The notes: generated from the letters alone by a model not told the origin. Positions 24,257 to 33,249 are shown, numbered from the stretch's first letter. The stretch is DNA of 64,000 bases from Streptomyces sp. NBC_00443 (GCF_036014175.1 NZ_CP107917.1:8804001-8868000), one strand, 5' to 3'. Translations and numbers: made by a program.

Positions 24257-26602
24257 ATGGCGGAGCGGCCGCTCGCACCGACTGCGCCCGTACTGGTCCT
24301 GGAGACCGAGTCGGGCTCCACCGTGATGACCCCCGGCCGTGACTACCGCGTCGGACGCGACCCGCTCTGCGACATCGTCATCGACGACGCCCGTGTCTCC
24401 TGGCACCACGCGGTACTGCGGCCCGGCGCCGACCACTGGACCCTCGCGGACGAGAACAGCACGAACGGCACCTACACCGAAGGCCACCGCATCCGCGAGT
24501 GGGACGTGGGACCCGGCACCGTCATCCGCTTCGGCAACCCGTCCGACGGCCCGCGCGCGGTGCTGCAGGACCGCCCCGCCCCGGCCGCCGCGCCGGAACG
24601 CCCCTCGGCGATCTCCATGCCCGGCCTCACCGGCACCTTCCGCAGGCCCACCTCCGTCCGGCCCCTGCCCACCCGCGCCGTCCGCATCGGCCGCGCCGCC
24701 GACAACGACCTGGTCATCGACGACCTCGTCGTCTCCCGTCACCACGCCGAGCTGCACGCCCTGCCCGACGGGACGTACGAGATCGCCGACCTGGGCAGCC
24801 ACAACCGCACCTACCTCAACGGCGCTCCGGTCACCACCGCCCCGATCGGCCCCGGCGACATCGTCGGCATCGGCCACTCCGCGTTCTGCCTGGTCGGGGA
24901 CCAGCTGCAGGAGTACGTCGACACCGGCGAGGTCTCGCTGGAGGTGCAGGACCTCGCGGTCGCCGTCGACCACGGCCGCAAGACCCTCCTCGACCATGTC
25001 TCCTTCCCGGTGGGGGAGAAGTGCCTGCTCGCCGTCGTCGGCCCGAGCGGCGCCGGGAAGTCCACGCTGCTCAACGCCCTCACCGGCCAGCGCCCCGCCG
25101 ACCACGGCACCGTTCTCTACGACGGCCGCGACCTCTACCGTGACTACGCCGAGCTGCGCCAGCGCATCGGCCTGGTCCCGCAGGACGACATCCTGCACGC
25201 ACAACTCACCGTCCGCAGCGCCCTGTCCTACGCCGCCGAGCTGCGCTTTCCGCAGGACACCGCCAAGGCCGAGCGCCGGGCCCGGGTCGACGAGGTCATC
25301 CACGAGCTGGGCCTGGAGCAGCGCGCCGGGCAGCACGTGCACAGCCTCTCCGGCGGGCAGCGCAAGCGCGTGAGCGTCGCCCTGGAACTGCTGACCAAGC
25401 CTTCGCTGCTGTTCCTCGACGAGCCGACCTCCGGGCTCGACCCCGGCATGGACCGCTCGGTGATGAACATGCTGCGCGGCCTGGCCGACGACGGCCGCAC
25501 CGTCATCGTCGTCACCCACAGCGTGCTCAGCCTCGACATCTGCGACCGGCTCCTCGTTCTCGCCCCCGGCGGACGCATCGCCTACTACGGCCCGCCCGAG
25601 GAGGCGCTGAGCTTCTTCGGGTTCGAGCACTGGCCGGAGGCCTTCGAGGCGTTCGAACGCGACCAGGAGCGGGACTGGGCGGGCGACTACCGCAGCTCGC
25701 TCTACCACCGGCAGTACATCTCCGACGCGACCGGACAGCCCAGCCGGCCCCGCACCGGCCCGGTCGTGATCGCCCGGCCGCCCCGGCCGCGCAGCCGTGG
25801 CGCCCAGCTCGGCACGCTGATCCGCCGCTACGCCACCGCGCTCGCCGCCGACCGCACCTTCCTCGCGATCATGATCGCTCTGCCGTTCGTGATGGGCGCG
25901 ATGGCCCGCGCCCTGGCCGGCAGCAGGCTGACGCAGGAGACGGCGATGAACGCGCTGCTCATCCTGTGCGTCGGCGGCGTCCTGACGGGCGCGGCGAACG
26001 CCGTGCGCGAGCTGGTCAAGGAACGTGTCATCTACCGGCGGGAGCGGGCGGTCGGCCTGTCCAGATCGGCGTACCTGATGTCCAAGGTGGTGGTCCTGGG
26101 GACGATCACCGTGCTCCAGGCGGTCGTACTGACCCTGGTGGCCCTGCTCGGCGTCGACCTCAACGCCCCCGGCGGCGAGGGTGTGCTGATGCCGCCGCTC
26201 GTCGAGATCACCATTGCCGTCGCCCTGCTGGCCTTCACCGCGATGATGCTCGGCCTGGTCGTCTCCGCGCTGGTGCGCAAGGAGGAGGTGACGATGCCGC
26301 TGCTGGTGCTGCTCGCCATCGTCCAGGTCGTGTTCTGCGGAGCGCTGCTCAAACTCAACGGCGTACCCGGCCTGGAGCAGCTGTCCTGGGTCGTGCCCTC
26401 CCGATGGGCGCTCGGTGCGATGGCCGGCACCCTGGAGCTGTCCCAGCTCGTCCCCGGCGATCTGACCGGCGACCCGCTGTTCGAGCACTCGGCCGGAGTG
26501 TGGCTGCTCAACGTGGCCATGCTCGTCGCGCTCTCCGCGGTCTTCGGCTACGTCGTCTCCCGGCTGCTGCGCCGCCGCGAACCAGTCGTCATGCGGAAGT
26601 AG
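24257..26602 (+). CDS. ABCG-type transporter with two N-terminal FHA domains
   Basis: 781 residues in one chain. FHA1 is about residues 10-100 (YRVGRDPLCDIVIDDARVSW, NSTNGTY) and FHA2 about 140-215 (RIGRAADNDLVIDDLVVSRH, SHNRTYLNG), both with the phosphothreonine-binding R and SxxH/NxT residues. The ATPase domain follows: Walker A VGPSGAGKSTLLNALTG, signature LSGGQRKRVSVALEL, Walker B LLFLDEPTSGLDPG, H-loop VTHS. The last 260 residues form an ABC2 membrane domain with six segments. It probably exports a lipid or small molecule. The overlapping downstream kinase suggests control by Thr phosphorylation. The half-transporter should dimerise. Confidence 0.92.
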   Translation: MAERPLAPTAPVLVLETESGSTVMTPGRDYRVGRDPLCDIVIDDARVSWHHAVLRPGADHWTLADENSTNGTYTEGHRIREWDVGPGTVIRFGNPSDGPRAVLQDRPAPAAAPERPSAISMPGLTGTFRRPTSVRPLPTRAVRIGRAADNDLVIDDLVVSRHHAELHALPDGTYEIADLGSHNRTYLNGAPVTTAPIGPGDIVGIGHSAFCLVGDQLQEYVDTGEVSLEVQDLAVAVDHGRKTLLDHVSFPVGEKCLLAVVGPSGAGKSTLLNALTGQRPADHGTVLYDGRDLYRDYAELRQRIGLVPQDDILHAQLTVRSALSYAAELRFPQDTAKAERRARVDEVIHELGLEQRAGQHVHSLSGGQRKRVSVALELLTKPSLLFLDEPTSGLDPGMDRSVMNMLRGLADDGRTVIVVTHSVLSLDICDRLLVLAPGGRIAYYGPPEEALSFFGFEHWPEAFEAFERDQERDWAGDYRSSLYHRQYISDATGQPSRPRTGPVVIARPPRPRSRGAQLGTLIRRYATALAADRTFLAIMIALPFVMGAMARALAGSRLTQETAMNALLILCVGGVLTGAANAVRELVKERVIYRRERAVGLSRSAYLMSKVVVLGTITVLQAVVLTLVALLGVDLNAPGGEGVLMPPLVEITIAVALLAFTAMMLGLVVSALVRKEEVTMPLLVLLAIVQVVFCGALLKLNGVPGLEQLSWVVPSRWALGAMAGTLELSQLVPGDLTGDPLFEHSAGVWLLNVAMLVALSAVFGYVVSRLLRRREPVVMRK

Positions 26603-26612
26603 GCGAGAGCCC

Positions 26613-27158
26613 ATGGCGTCCCCCGGCTTCCGGCCCACCCACGTCGTCCCCCAGCGCGGCATGCCCGCCTGGGAGACACCCGACCCCGCCCGGCCCACCG
26701 TGCCCCTCGACGCGTTCCTGCCGGTCCAGCTCGTCGAGCGGCAGGGCGACTGGGGGCACATCCTGTGCGCCAACGGCTGGTCGGCCTGGGTCGACGGCCG
26801 CCACCTGGTCGCCGTACCGCAGGACCCGCCCACCGCCGACGGCGGCCCGCTCACCGGGTCCGCCGACCCGCGCCCGCTGCTCACCCGCGTCGAGCGGGTG
26901 CTGGCCGGCTACCGGTCCGCGGTCGAGGACCTCGCGGCCGGCGGCCTGGACGGCGAGTCCTTCCGCGTCCGCACGTCGGGGCTGCGCATCGGGGTCGTCG
27001 TCGACGGGGAGTCGATGTGGCTCTACGACGCCGAGCACGGCCGGTGGGCGTACGCGGACGGAACCCGGCTGAGCACGTACGCCACGGACGACGGCCCCGG
27101 CGCCGCCACGGACCCCGGCCACGCTCCGACCCAGGTCGTGACACCCGATGGGCCGTGA
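26613..27158 (+). CDS. Hypothetical SH3-like protein of the FHA-transporter operon
   Basis: 181 residues, 10 bp after the transporter and overlapping the kinase by 11 bp. Residues 28-68 (VPLDAFLPVQLVERQGDWGHI ... GWSAWVDGRHLVAV by parts) look like a bacterial SH3-like beta-barrel; the middle is helical (RVERVLAGYRSAVEDLA) and the C-terminus is a beta-rich segment then a disordered tail ending in HAPTQVVTPDGP. The Thr-Gln-Val motif recurs in the kinase tail (HAPTQVDL), so both tails may be phosphorylated and bound by FHA domains; this is inference. Confidence 0.7.
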   Translation: MASPGFRPTHVVPQRGMPAWETPDPARPTVPLDAFLPVQLVERQGDWGHILCANGWSAWVDGRHLVAVPQDPPTADGGPLTGSADPRPLLTRVERVLAGYRSAVEDLAAGGLDGESFRVRTSGLRIGVVVDGESMWLYDAEHGRWAYADGTRLSTYATDDGPGAATDPGHAPTQVVTPDGP

Positions 27159-28143
27159 CACAAGCCTCTTCTCCGGCCGTCCCTCGGAGCTGATCGGCCG
27201 GGAGATCGCGGGCTACCGCATCGAACGCGAGATCGGCCGCGGCGGCATGGCGGTCGTCTACCGTGCCCGTGACCTCCGCCTCGACCGCACCGTCGCGCTG
27301 AAGCTCCTCGCCCCCGAACTCTCCCGCAACGACACCTTCCGGAGCCGCTTCACCCACGAGTCCCGGGCCGCCGCCGCGATCGACCATCCGCACATCGTGC
27401 CGGTCTTCGAGGCGGGCGAGACGGACGGCGTGCTGTACATCGCCATGCGCTACGTCTCCGGCAGCGACCTGCGCCATCTCCTCGACCGCCAGGGCCCGTT
27501 GCCGCCCCCGACGGCCCTGCGCATCGCCGCCCAGGTCGCCTCCGCCCTCGATGCGGCGCACGATCACGGCCTGGTCCACCGGGACGTGAAGCCCGGCAAC
27601 ATCCTCGTCGCGCGCGGCACCGACAGCGATCACCCCGAGCACGTGTACCTCACCGACTTCGGCCTGACGAAGAAGTCACTGTCCCTGACCGGCTTCACGA
27701 CCGTCGGTCAGTTCGTCGGCACCCTCGACTACGTGGCCCCCGAGCAGATCTCGGGCAAGCCGGTCGACGCGCGCTGCGACGTCTACGGCTTCGCCTGCGT
27801 GGTCTACGAGTGCCTGGCGGGGCACCCGCCGCTGCGCCGCGACAGCGACATGGCCCTGCTGTGGGCCCACCAGTACGACGAGCCACCGCCCCTGACCGAG
27901 TCACGCCCGGACCTCGCTCCGGCCGTCGACGCCGTGTTCGCCAAGGCACTGGCCAAGAGCCCCGACGACCGGCAGGACTCCTGCCTCGCCTTCGTCGCCG
28001 ACCTGCGCGCCGCGGTCGCGGGCGGTGCGGAGGGGCACGCGCCGACGCAGGTGGACCTCAGGGTCGTAGAGCGTCCGAAGGAGCCTGCGAAGAGCGAGCC
28101 GAAACCGCCGCCCCGCTGGGCCGAGCCGGTCTTCCGGCGGTGA
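27148..28143 (+). CDS. Soluble Ser/Thr protein kinase (PknB-like)
   Basis: 331 residues. All catalytic motifs are intact: Gly loop IGRGGMAVVYRA (about 28-39), VALKLL (catalytic Lys), HRDVKPGN (catalytic loop), DFGLTKK, activation segment with GTLDYVAPEQ (APE). There is no membrane segment or extracellular domain; the kinase domain ends near residue 290 and a Pro/Lys-rich tail with HAPTQVDLRVVE follows. Encoded in an operon with a two-FHA transporter, it is the obvious writer of phosphothreonine for those FHA domains. Confidence 0.92.
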   Translation: MGRDTSLFSGRPSELIGREIAGYRIEREIGRGGMAVVYRARDLRLDRTVALKLLAPELSRNDTFRSRFTHESRAAAAIDHPHIVPVFEAGETDGVLYIAMRYVSGSDLRHLLDRQGPLPPPTALRIAAQVASALDAAHDHGLVHRDVKPGNILVARGTDSDHPEHVYLTDFGLTKKSLSLTGFTTVGQFVGTLDYVAPEQISGKPVDARCDVYGFACVVYECLAGHPPLRRDSDMALLWAHQYDEPPPLTESRPDLAPAVDAVFAKALAKSPDDRQDSCLAFVADLRAAVAGGAEGHAPTQVDLRVVERPKEPAKSEPKPPPRWAEPVFRR

Positions 28144-28161
28144 GGGGGCCGGTGCGGCGGC

Positions 28162-29448
28162 TCACCCTGCCGCGCGTGGCGGTACCTCGCCCCTGTGCCG
28201 CACCCGCTTCGCCGTCAGCCCGCCGAGGAACCCGGTGACCAGCCCCCACAGCAGTGCCAGGCCGATGGCGCCCCACACCTCGGGCCGCAGGAACAGCTCG
28301 CCGCCCAGATCCCCGCCGAGGTCACCGATGCCCAGCACCGACAGGCCGTAATGGGCGGACGTCCGGCCGACGAGGCAGATCATCAGCACCGTCAGCGCCA
28401 GCGCGACCGCCATGTGCACGGCGTGCTGCCAGGCGCGCATCCGGTCCGGTGAACGCCTCGCCATCACGAACGCGGCAGCCAGCAGCAGGACCGCGTCGAC
28501 GACGACCAGCCACCACACCCGGCCGTCGTGCTCGGCGAGCGTGCCCAGATTCAGCTCGGCCGTCTCCCGGCCGCGCAGCACCTCGTCGAGCACATGCGGC
28601 ATGGGCAGCCCGAACGGCCCGTCCACCCGCCCGTTCCAGGTGGCGCCGAGCCCGATCGTCAGGGCGAGCCACACCAGGTTCGGCAGACCGAGCAGGATCA
28701 CCGCGAGCGTCTCGGTCGCGTGCCCGCGCGTCGCCGCCACGACCAGGCCGATGACGACACCCAGCACGACATAGGTGAGCAGCAGCGCCACCATGGCGTA
28801 CGCGGCCGGCCGCACCGACTCCTGGAAGCGCAGCAGCCGGCCCGGCAGCGGAGCCCCGCGCGAGACCAGCAGCGCCAGCACCAGCACGCCCGCCAGCCAC
28901 AGCAGGCCGACGAGCAGGGTCGCCGGGATGTGGGTGGTGAAGCCGACCTCGGGAGAGATGCCGAACAGGTCTCCGAGGTCGCCTAGCGCGTCCTCCCCGA
29001 GGTCACGCAGGGAGAGGGTGAACGTCTGGCTGGCGGCGAGGGACAGCGCCAGGAGCGCGATCAGCCACAGTACGGCGATCCTGGCGGCCCAGCCGGCCAG
29101 CTCCCCGGCGCCGGCGACCGCCCGGTGCCGCAGCGGACGCAGGAAACCGACGGCCAGGACGAGTGCACCGGTGAGCGTGACGGACAGCGGGATCACGGTC
29201 AGGCCGGCGTCGGACTCGGCCAGCCCTCCGGCGTTCCCCGAGAGCTCGATCGTGCCGCCGACCGCCGTGACGACGGTCGCCGCGACGACACGGGGGAAGG
29301 CGTTGTCCGGGAGGTCCGCCGCCCCGGCCGCCCACAACCCGAGCGTGGCGACCACCCCCATCGCCACCAGCCCGGCCGGCACCACGAGGAGGGCCTGCAC
29401 CCAGCCATGGGCGGCCACGGCCGGACGGGAGGGGGTCAGCGCGCTCAC
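28162..29448 (-). CDS. Streptophobe family membrane protein
   Basis: 428 residues from GTG 29448; GTG 29457 is an alternative. About ten hydrophobic segments are spread over the chain (for example LLVVPAGLVAMGVVATLGLW, LIALLALSLAASQTF, LLVGLLWLAGVLVLALLV). The large periplasmic-type loop ETAELNLGTLAEHDGRVWW and the end LTAKRVRHRG match actinobacterial streptophobe proteins, whose function is unknown. It is convergent with the kinase gene and divergent from the DUF6777-type gene, a pairing often seen in Streptomyces. Confidence 0.8.
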   Translation of the reverse strand: MSALTPSRPAVAAHGWVQALLVVPAGLVAMGVVATLGLWAAGAADLPDNAFPRVVAATVVTAVGGTIELSGNAGGLAESDAGLTVIPLSVTLTGALVLAVGFLRPLRHRAVAGAGELAGWAARIAVLWLIALLALSLAASQTFTLSLRDLGEDALGDLGDLFGISPEVGFTTHIPATLLVGLLWLAGVLVLALLVSRGAPLPGRLLRFQESVRPAAYAMVALLLTYVVLGVVIGLVVAATRGHATETLAVILLGLPNLVWLALTIGLGATWNGRVDGPFGLPMPHVLDEVLRGRETAELNLGTLAEHDGRVWWLVVVDAVLLLAAAFVMARRSPDRMRAWQHAVHMAVALALTVLMICLVGRTSAHYGLSVLGIGDLGGDLGGELFLRPEVWGAIGLALLWGLVTGFLGGLTAKRVRHRGEVPPRAAG

Positions 29449-29618
29449 CCTGTCCACGCTAAGCAGCGCCTCACCGCCCCGCCCGCCGGGAGGTCCGTCC
29501 GCGTCGGCTTGCGGGCGGCGCGGCACCGGAGCACAGAATGGGTGCAACGCAGGGAAGCGACATAAGGGACAAAGGTGAGCGGCGAAAGCGCCATCCGCCA
29601 CGCTGGGAAGAAGGCTTC

Positions 29619-30761
29619 GTGAGCGTCGAACCTCCGTCGTCCGGCCGCCCCACAGGACCGCCCTCGGGCCCCCTGTCGGGCCCCTCCCAGCCACCCTCCG
29701 GCCCGCCCTCGCAACCCCCGCCGACCGGCGGCTCCGGAGCACCCGGCCCCGAACCGCGCCGCCCCTGGTGGCGTTCCGCGCCCCGCATCGCCGCGATCGC
29801 CGTCGTGGTCGTGGCCGCCGTGATTCTCGCCGTCGTCCTCTCCCGCGGTGACGGCGGCGGCACCGGTACCAGCGCCGACGGGGAGGTCTTCCTCCAGGCC
29901 GCCGGCAAGACGGGACCCGACCCGTTCACCGAGTCCACGGCCACGGACAGCTCCGCCCCGCCCGCCGCCCCCACCCAGGCCACCGAGTCGGAACCGTCGA
30001 ACGCGGTACGCGGGGTCGACGGCGGCGCGCCCGGCCTGTACGGCGGCACCCGCAAGGCCGCCGCATGCGACGTCGAGAAGCAGATCGCGTACCTGCGGGC
30101 GGCCCCGGAGAAGAACAGGGCGTTCGCGTCGGTCGCCCGAGTCAACGCCTCCGACGTGCCCGCCTACCTGCGCTCGCTCACCCCCGTCCAGCTGCGCATG
30201 GACACACGTGTCACCAACCACGGCTATCGCGACGGAGCCGCCCACTCCTATCAGGCCGTCCTGCAGAGCGGCACGGCGGTCATGGTCGACGATCGCGGGG
30301 TGCCCCGGGTGCGCTGCGCCTGCGGCAACCCGCTGACCCCGCCGGTCGCCCAGCAGGGCACACTCGAACGGACCGGAGACTCCTGGCCGTCTTACCGCTC
30401 CTCGAACGTCGTCGTGGTCGTACCCTCGACGACGATCGTCAACGCGCTCGTCATCTTCGACGACGAGCGCGACGAGTGGGTCGCCCGCGAGCGCGGCGAC
30501 GACGGCGACAAGGACAAGAAGACCGACCGGCCGGTGAAGCCCTCCCCGTCGGTGAGCGTGTCGACACCGGAGTCCCCGAGTTCCCCGTCCAGCCCGCCGG
30601 CATCAACGCCGGAATCGTCCACTCCGGAAACCTCGACCTCCGAACCCCCGACCACCGAGCCCGAGTCGCCCGAGAGCCCCGCCCCGCCGCCGGACGAGGA
30701 CACGGCCACGACGTCCCGGTCGGCGCCCACGGAGGACACACCGCAGTCGCCGCAGCTGTGA
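29619..30761 (+). CDS. DUF6777-type membrane-anchored protein with disordered tails
   Basis: 380 residues from GTG 29619 after GGGAAGAAGG. The order is: Pro/Gly/Ser-rich cytosolic segment (1-45), one membrane helix (RIAAIAVVVVAAVILAVVLS, about 55-74), an extracellular domain (about 85-285) with the segment VRGVDGGAPGLYGGTRKAAA, and a Ser/Pro/Thr/Glu-rich tail of about 80 residues. The paired Cys in GGTRKAAACDVEK and VRCACGNPLTPP may form disulfides. The family name is assigned from context with streptophobe and overall layout. A role at the cell envelope is inferred. Confidence 0.72.
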   Translation: MSVEPPSSGRPTGPPSGPLSGPSQPPSGPPSQPPPTGGSGAPGPEPRRPWWRSAPRIAAIAVVVVAAVILAVVLSRGDGGGTGTSADGEVFLQAAGKTGPDPFTESTATDSSAPPAAPTQATESEPSNAVRGVDGGAPGLYGGTRKAAACDVEKQIAYLRAAPEKNRAFASVARVNASDVPAYLRSLTPVQLRMDTRVTNHGYRDGAAHSYQAVLQSGTAVMVDDRGVPRVRCACGNPLTPPVAQQGTLERTGDSWPSYRSSNVVVVVPSTTIVNALVIFDDERDEWVARERGDDGDKDKKTDRPVKPSPSVSVSTPESPSSPSSPPASTPESSTPETSTSEPPTTEPESPESPAPPPDEDTATTSRSAPTEDTPQSPQL

Positions 30762-30860
30762 CGTACGGCGCGGCCTGCACGGGGACTGCGCGGCCCCGCT
30801 CTGGGTAACAGGACTGGTGCAGCAGCGTCCGGCCGGGGCCGGCTTCCGAGAGAGAAACGC

Positions 30861-31316
30861 ATGATCGAGCACGTGGACGGGGCAGTGATTCCTACTGGTT
30901 TCGACGTGCCCGTGGAACCGCTTCGGCGGGCGGCGCACTACAGCGGTGAACAGGGATGCATCGCCGAGGCGCGGTCCTTCGCGGCACTGTTCCTCGGGCG
31001 GCTCAGGACCGAGTGGTGCGCCACGATCGGGCAGCCGGCTGAGGACAAGGTGCTGTTGGTGGTCAGCGAGCTGGTCACCAACGCCGACCGGCACAGCAAC
31101 GGCCCGTACATCCTGGATCTGGAGGGCACCGACGACGCGGTGACGGTCTGCGTGTACGACAGCAGTGCCGCGCTGCCCCGCCGCTACCCCAGGGATCCGC
31201 AGCGGGTCGGCCGGCACGGACTGGAGATCGTCCACGCGCTGGCCGCTGAGGTCGCCGTGGAACGGGTGCCGGTCGGCAAGCGGGTGCGGGCGGTGCTGCG
31301 GCTGGCCGACGAGTGA
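30861..31316 (+). CDS. ATP-binding protein, anti-sigma factor/RsbW-like (HATPase_c_2)
   Basis: 151 residues. The GHKL ATPase core is visible: VVSELVTNADRHSNGPY (N box, residues 68-84), VCVYDSS (G1) and RVGRHGLEIVHALA (G2). In Streptomyces this large family contains anti-sigma kinases and orphan regulators; no anti-anti-sigma or sigma gene lies next to it, so the target is unknown. It starts at ATG 30861 after GAGAGAAACGC. Confidence 0.85.
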   Translation: MIEHVDGAVIPTGFDVPVEPLRRAAHYSGEQGCIAEARSFAALFLGRLRTEWCATIGQPAEDKVLLVVSELVTNADRHSNGPYILDLEGTDDAVTVCVYDSSAALPRRYPRDPQRVGRHGLEIVHALAAEVAVERVPVGKRVRAVLRLADE

Positions 31317-31415
31317 CGGCCGGCCGGGAACTCCGTGCCGGCTCGTAGCCGCGATTTCCCCCAGGGCAGAACGTCGGCCCCTTCCCCCGCCGCGCCACGC
31401 TCATAGGCTGGGAAA

Positions 31416-31865
31416 GTGAGCAAACAAGCGCCGAACGAAGCCCGCGTCATTCCCCTGCGCCCGCCCGCCGCCCGCCCCGGAACGACCCGCCCCGCGTCCG
31501 AACGCCCTGCCACCCCGGCACCCGCGCCCGCCGTCGCACCGCCCGCCCCGGCACCCAGGGAACCCCTGTGGCGCGACCTCGTCGGCGACGTCCTGCGCCG
31601 CGAGCGCCTCGCCCAGGAGCGCACCTTGAAGGACGTGGCCGACGCGGCCCGGATCTCCATGCCGTATCTCTCGGAGGTGGAGCGCGGCCGCAAGGAGGCC
31701 TCCTCGGAGGTCCTCGCGGCCGCCGCCCACGCCCTGGGCCTCGGCCTCGCCGACCTGCTGTCGCAGGCGCAGGGCGAGCTCGTCCGGCTCACCAGCCGCC
31801 GTGCGCCCACCGGCAGCCGCGCCGGGGCCGGTTCACGCTACGACGGGATGTGCCTCGCGGCGTGA
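31416..31865 (+). CDS. popR: XRE-family activator PopR-like, with LAA degradation tail
   Basis: 149 residues. A 45-residue Pro/Ala-rich leader precedes an XRE helix-turn-helix (RERLAQERTLKDVADAARIS, then MPYLSEVERGRKEASSEVLA). The C-terminus is MCLAA. In S. lividans PopR activates the clpP3-clpP4 operon and is degraded by ClpP1/P2 through its terminal alanines, which this tail fits. The gene is convergent with two clpP genes 15 bp away, and a matching palindrome lies upstream of them. The leader and GTG start (31416) are plausible but the exact start is uncertain. Confidence 0.8.
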   Translation: MSKQAPNEARVIPLRPPAARPGTTRPASERPATPAPAPAVAPPAPAPREPLWRDLVGDVLRRERLAQERTLKDVADAARISMPYLSEVERGRKEASSEVLAAAAHALGLGLADLLSQAQGELVRLTSRRAPTGSRAGAGSRYDGMCLAA

Positions 31866-31880
31866 GGTCGCGCCGGCGCC

Positions 31881-32483
31881 TCAGACCCCCACCAGGCGCC
31901 GGCTCACCACCTCGTCGGCCAGGCCGTACGCCACGGCCTCCTCCGCGGTGAACACCTTGTCGCGGTCCATGTCCGCGCGCAGCGTCGTGATGTCGTGGTG
32001 CGTGTGCCGGGCCAGCACCTCCTCGACCTGCGAGCGGATCCGGACCATCTCCTTGGCCTGGAGGGCGAGATCGGACACCATGCCCCGGCTGCCCCCGGTG
32101 GCGGGCTGACCGAGCAGCACCCGTGCGTGCTCCAGCACGAACCGCCGACCCGGATCCCCACCGGCCAGCAGCACGGCCGCCGTTGACGCCGCCTGTCCCA
32201 CGCAGAACGTCGAGATCGGCGCCTGCACGTACGTCATCGTGTCGTAGATCGCCATGAGCGAAGTGAACGAGCCGCCGGGGGAGTTGAGGTAGATCGCGAT
32301 CTCGTTCTCCGGAGCCGAAGACTCCAGATGCAGGAGTTGCGCGATGACGACGTTGGCGACGCCGTCGTCGATCTCCGTGCCCAGGAAGATGATCCGCTCC
32401 GACAGCAGCCGGCTGAACACGTCGGAGGACCGCTCGCCGTGCGCGGTCCGCTCGACGACGTACGGAATCGTGTAGTTCCCCAT
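31881..32483 (-). CDS. ClpP-family protease subunit lacking the catalytic His
   Basis: 200 residues from ATG 32483. The ClpP fold is complete (IFLGTEIDDGVANVVIAQLL, YLNSPGGSFTSLMAIYDTM). The Ser motif CVGQAASTAAVLL and the Asp motif DMDRDKVFTAEEA are kept, but the His motif, normally RIMIHQP, reads RVLLGQP, with Gly in place of His. The subunit is therefore probably inactive by itself and may serve in a mixed ring with the subunit encoded 1 bp upstream. It is the second gene of the PopR-controlled clpP pair. Confidence 0.88.
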   Translation of the reverse strand: MGNYTIPYVVERTAHGERSSDVFSRLLSERIIFLGTEIDDGVANVVIAQLLHLESSAPENEIAIYLNSPGGSFTSLMAIYDTMTYVQAPISTFCVGQAASTAAVLLAGGDPGRRFVLEHARVLLGQPATGGSRGMVSDLALQAKEMVRIRSQVEEVLARHTHHDITTLRADMDRDKVFTAEEAVAYGLADEVVSRRLVGV

Positions 32484-32484
32484 G

Positions 32485-33123
32485 TCACAGCCCCATCCGT
32501 CGCTTGGAGGCGGCCGGGCGGACGTCCGCGAGGGACTCCACGACCTGGTCCACCATGCCGTACTCCCTGGCCTCCTCGGCCGTGAACCAGCGGTCGCGGT
32601 CACCGTCCCGGGAGATGATCTCCGGGGTCTGGCCGGTGTGCTCGGCAGTGATCCGCTCGATGGTCCTCTTCGTGAACTCCAGGTTCTCCGCCTGGATCTC
32701 GATGTCCGCGGTGGTGCCGCCGATGCCCGCCGACGGCTGATGCATCATGATCCGTGCGTTCGGCAGCGCGTACCGCTTGCCCGCGCTGCCCACGCTCAGC
32801 AGGAACTGGCCCATGCTGGCCGCGAAGCCCATCGCGAGCGTAGCGACGTCGTTCGGGATCAGCCGCATCGTGTCGTAGATGGCCAGGCCCGCGTGCACCG
32901 AGCCGCCCGGGCTGTTGATGTACAGGCTGATGTCGGTGCGCGGGTCCTCCGCGGACAGGATCAGCAGTTGCGCGCAGACCCGGTTCGCGGAGACCTCGTC
33001 GACCTGGGTGCCCAGCAGGACGATCCGCTGGCCGAGGAGCTGGGCGGCCAGCTGGTCGTCGAAGCGGGTGGGCGCGGTGTCGCCCTCCTCGGCCCGCGGC
33101 GCGAGCGTGGTGAGTGGAGTCAT
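32485..33123 (-). CDS. ClpP-family protease subunit with intact triad (ClpP3/P4 type)
   Basis: 212 residues from ATG 33123 after CGAGGAGAACCG. The triad is complete: Ser in AMGFAASMGQFLL, His in RIMMHQPSAG and Asp in DGDRDRWFTAEEA. It forms the active half of a tetradecameric peptidase that works with Clp ATPases. A 1-bp gap to the second clpP gene implies translational coupling. The promoter region contains the PopR-type palindrome at 33196-33210. In Streptomyces this second ClpP pair is expressed when ClpP1/P2 fails. I cannot tell which of clpP3 and clpP4 this is. Confidence 0.9.
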   Translation of the reverse strand: MTPLTTLAPRAEEGDTAPTRFDDQLAAQLLGQRIVLLGTQVDEVSANRVCAQLLILSAEDPRTDISLYINSPGGSVHAGLAIYDTMRLIPNDVATLAMGFAASMGQFLLSVGSAGKRYALPNARIMMHQPSAGIGGTTADIEIQAENLEFTKRTIERITAEHTGQTPEIISRDGDRDRWFTAEEAREYGMVDQVVESLADVRPAASKRRMGL

Positions 33124-33195
33124 CGGTTCTCCTCGTGGTGGCGGGGATGCCTTCGACTCCACTCTTGACCTCGGACGACGCCGGAATGCGGATTC

Positions 33196-33225
33196 TCTGC
33201 CCGCGGCAGATTCGCTACCGGCAGA
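33196..33225 (-). promoter_or_regulatory. PopR-box-like operator of the clpP pair
   Basis: A perfect inverted repeat TCTGCC-CGC-GGCAGA (33196-33210) lies about 75 bp upstream of the first clpP start. A further half-site GGCAGA follows at 33220-33225. It matches the TTCTGCC-N3-GGCAGAA form I recall for S. lividans PopR, with the outermost bases differing. Confidence 0.65.
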
Positions 33226-33249
33226 GCGGCGTCCCAGGCCCCTGCCGCG

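Noticed and set aside
29538..29618. Earlier ATG start for the DUF6777-type gene
   Set aside because: The extra residues (GATQGSDIRDKGERRKRHPP) overlap the divergent promoter region and GTG 29619 has the better Shine-Dalgarno.
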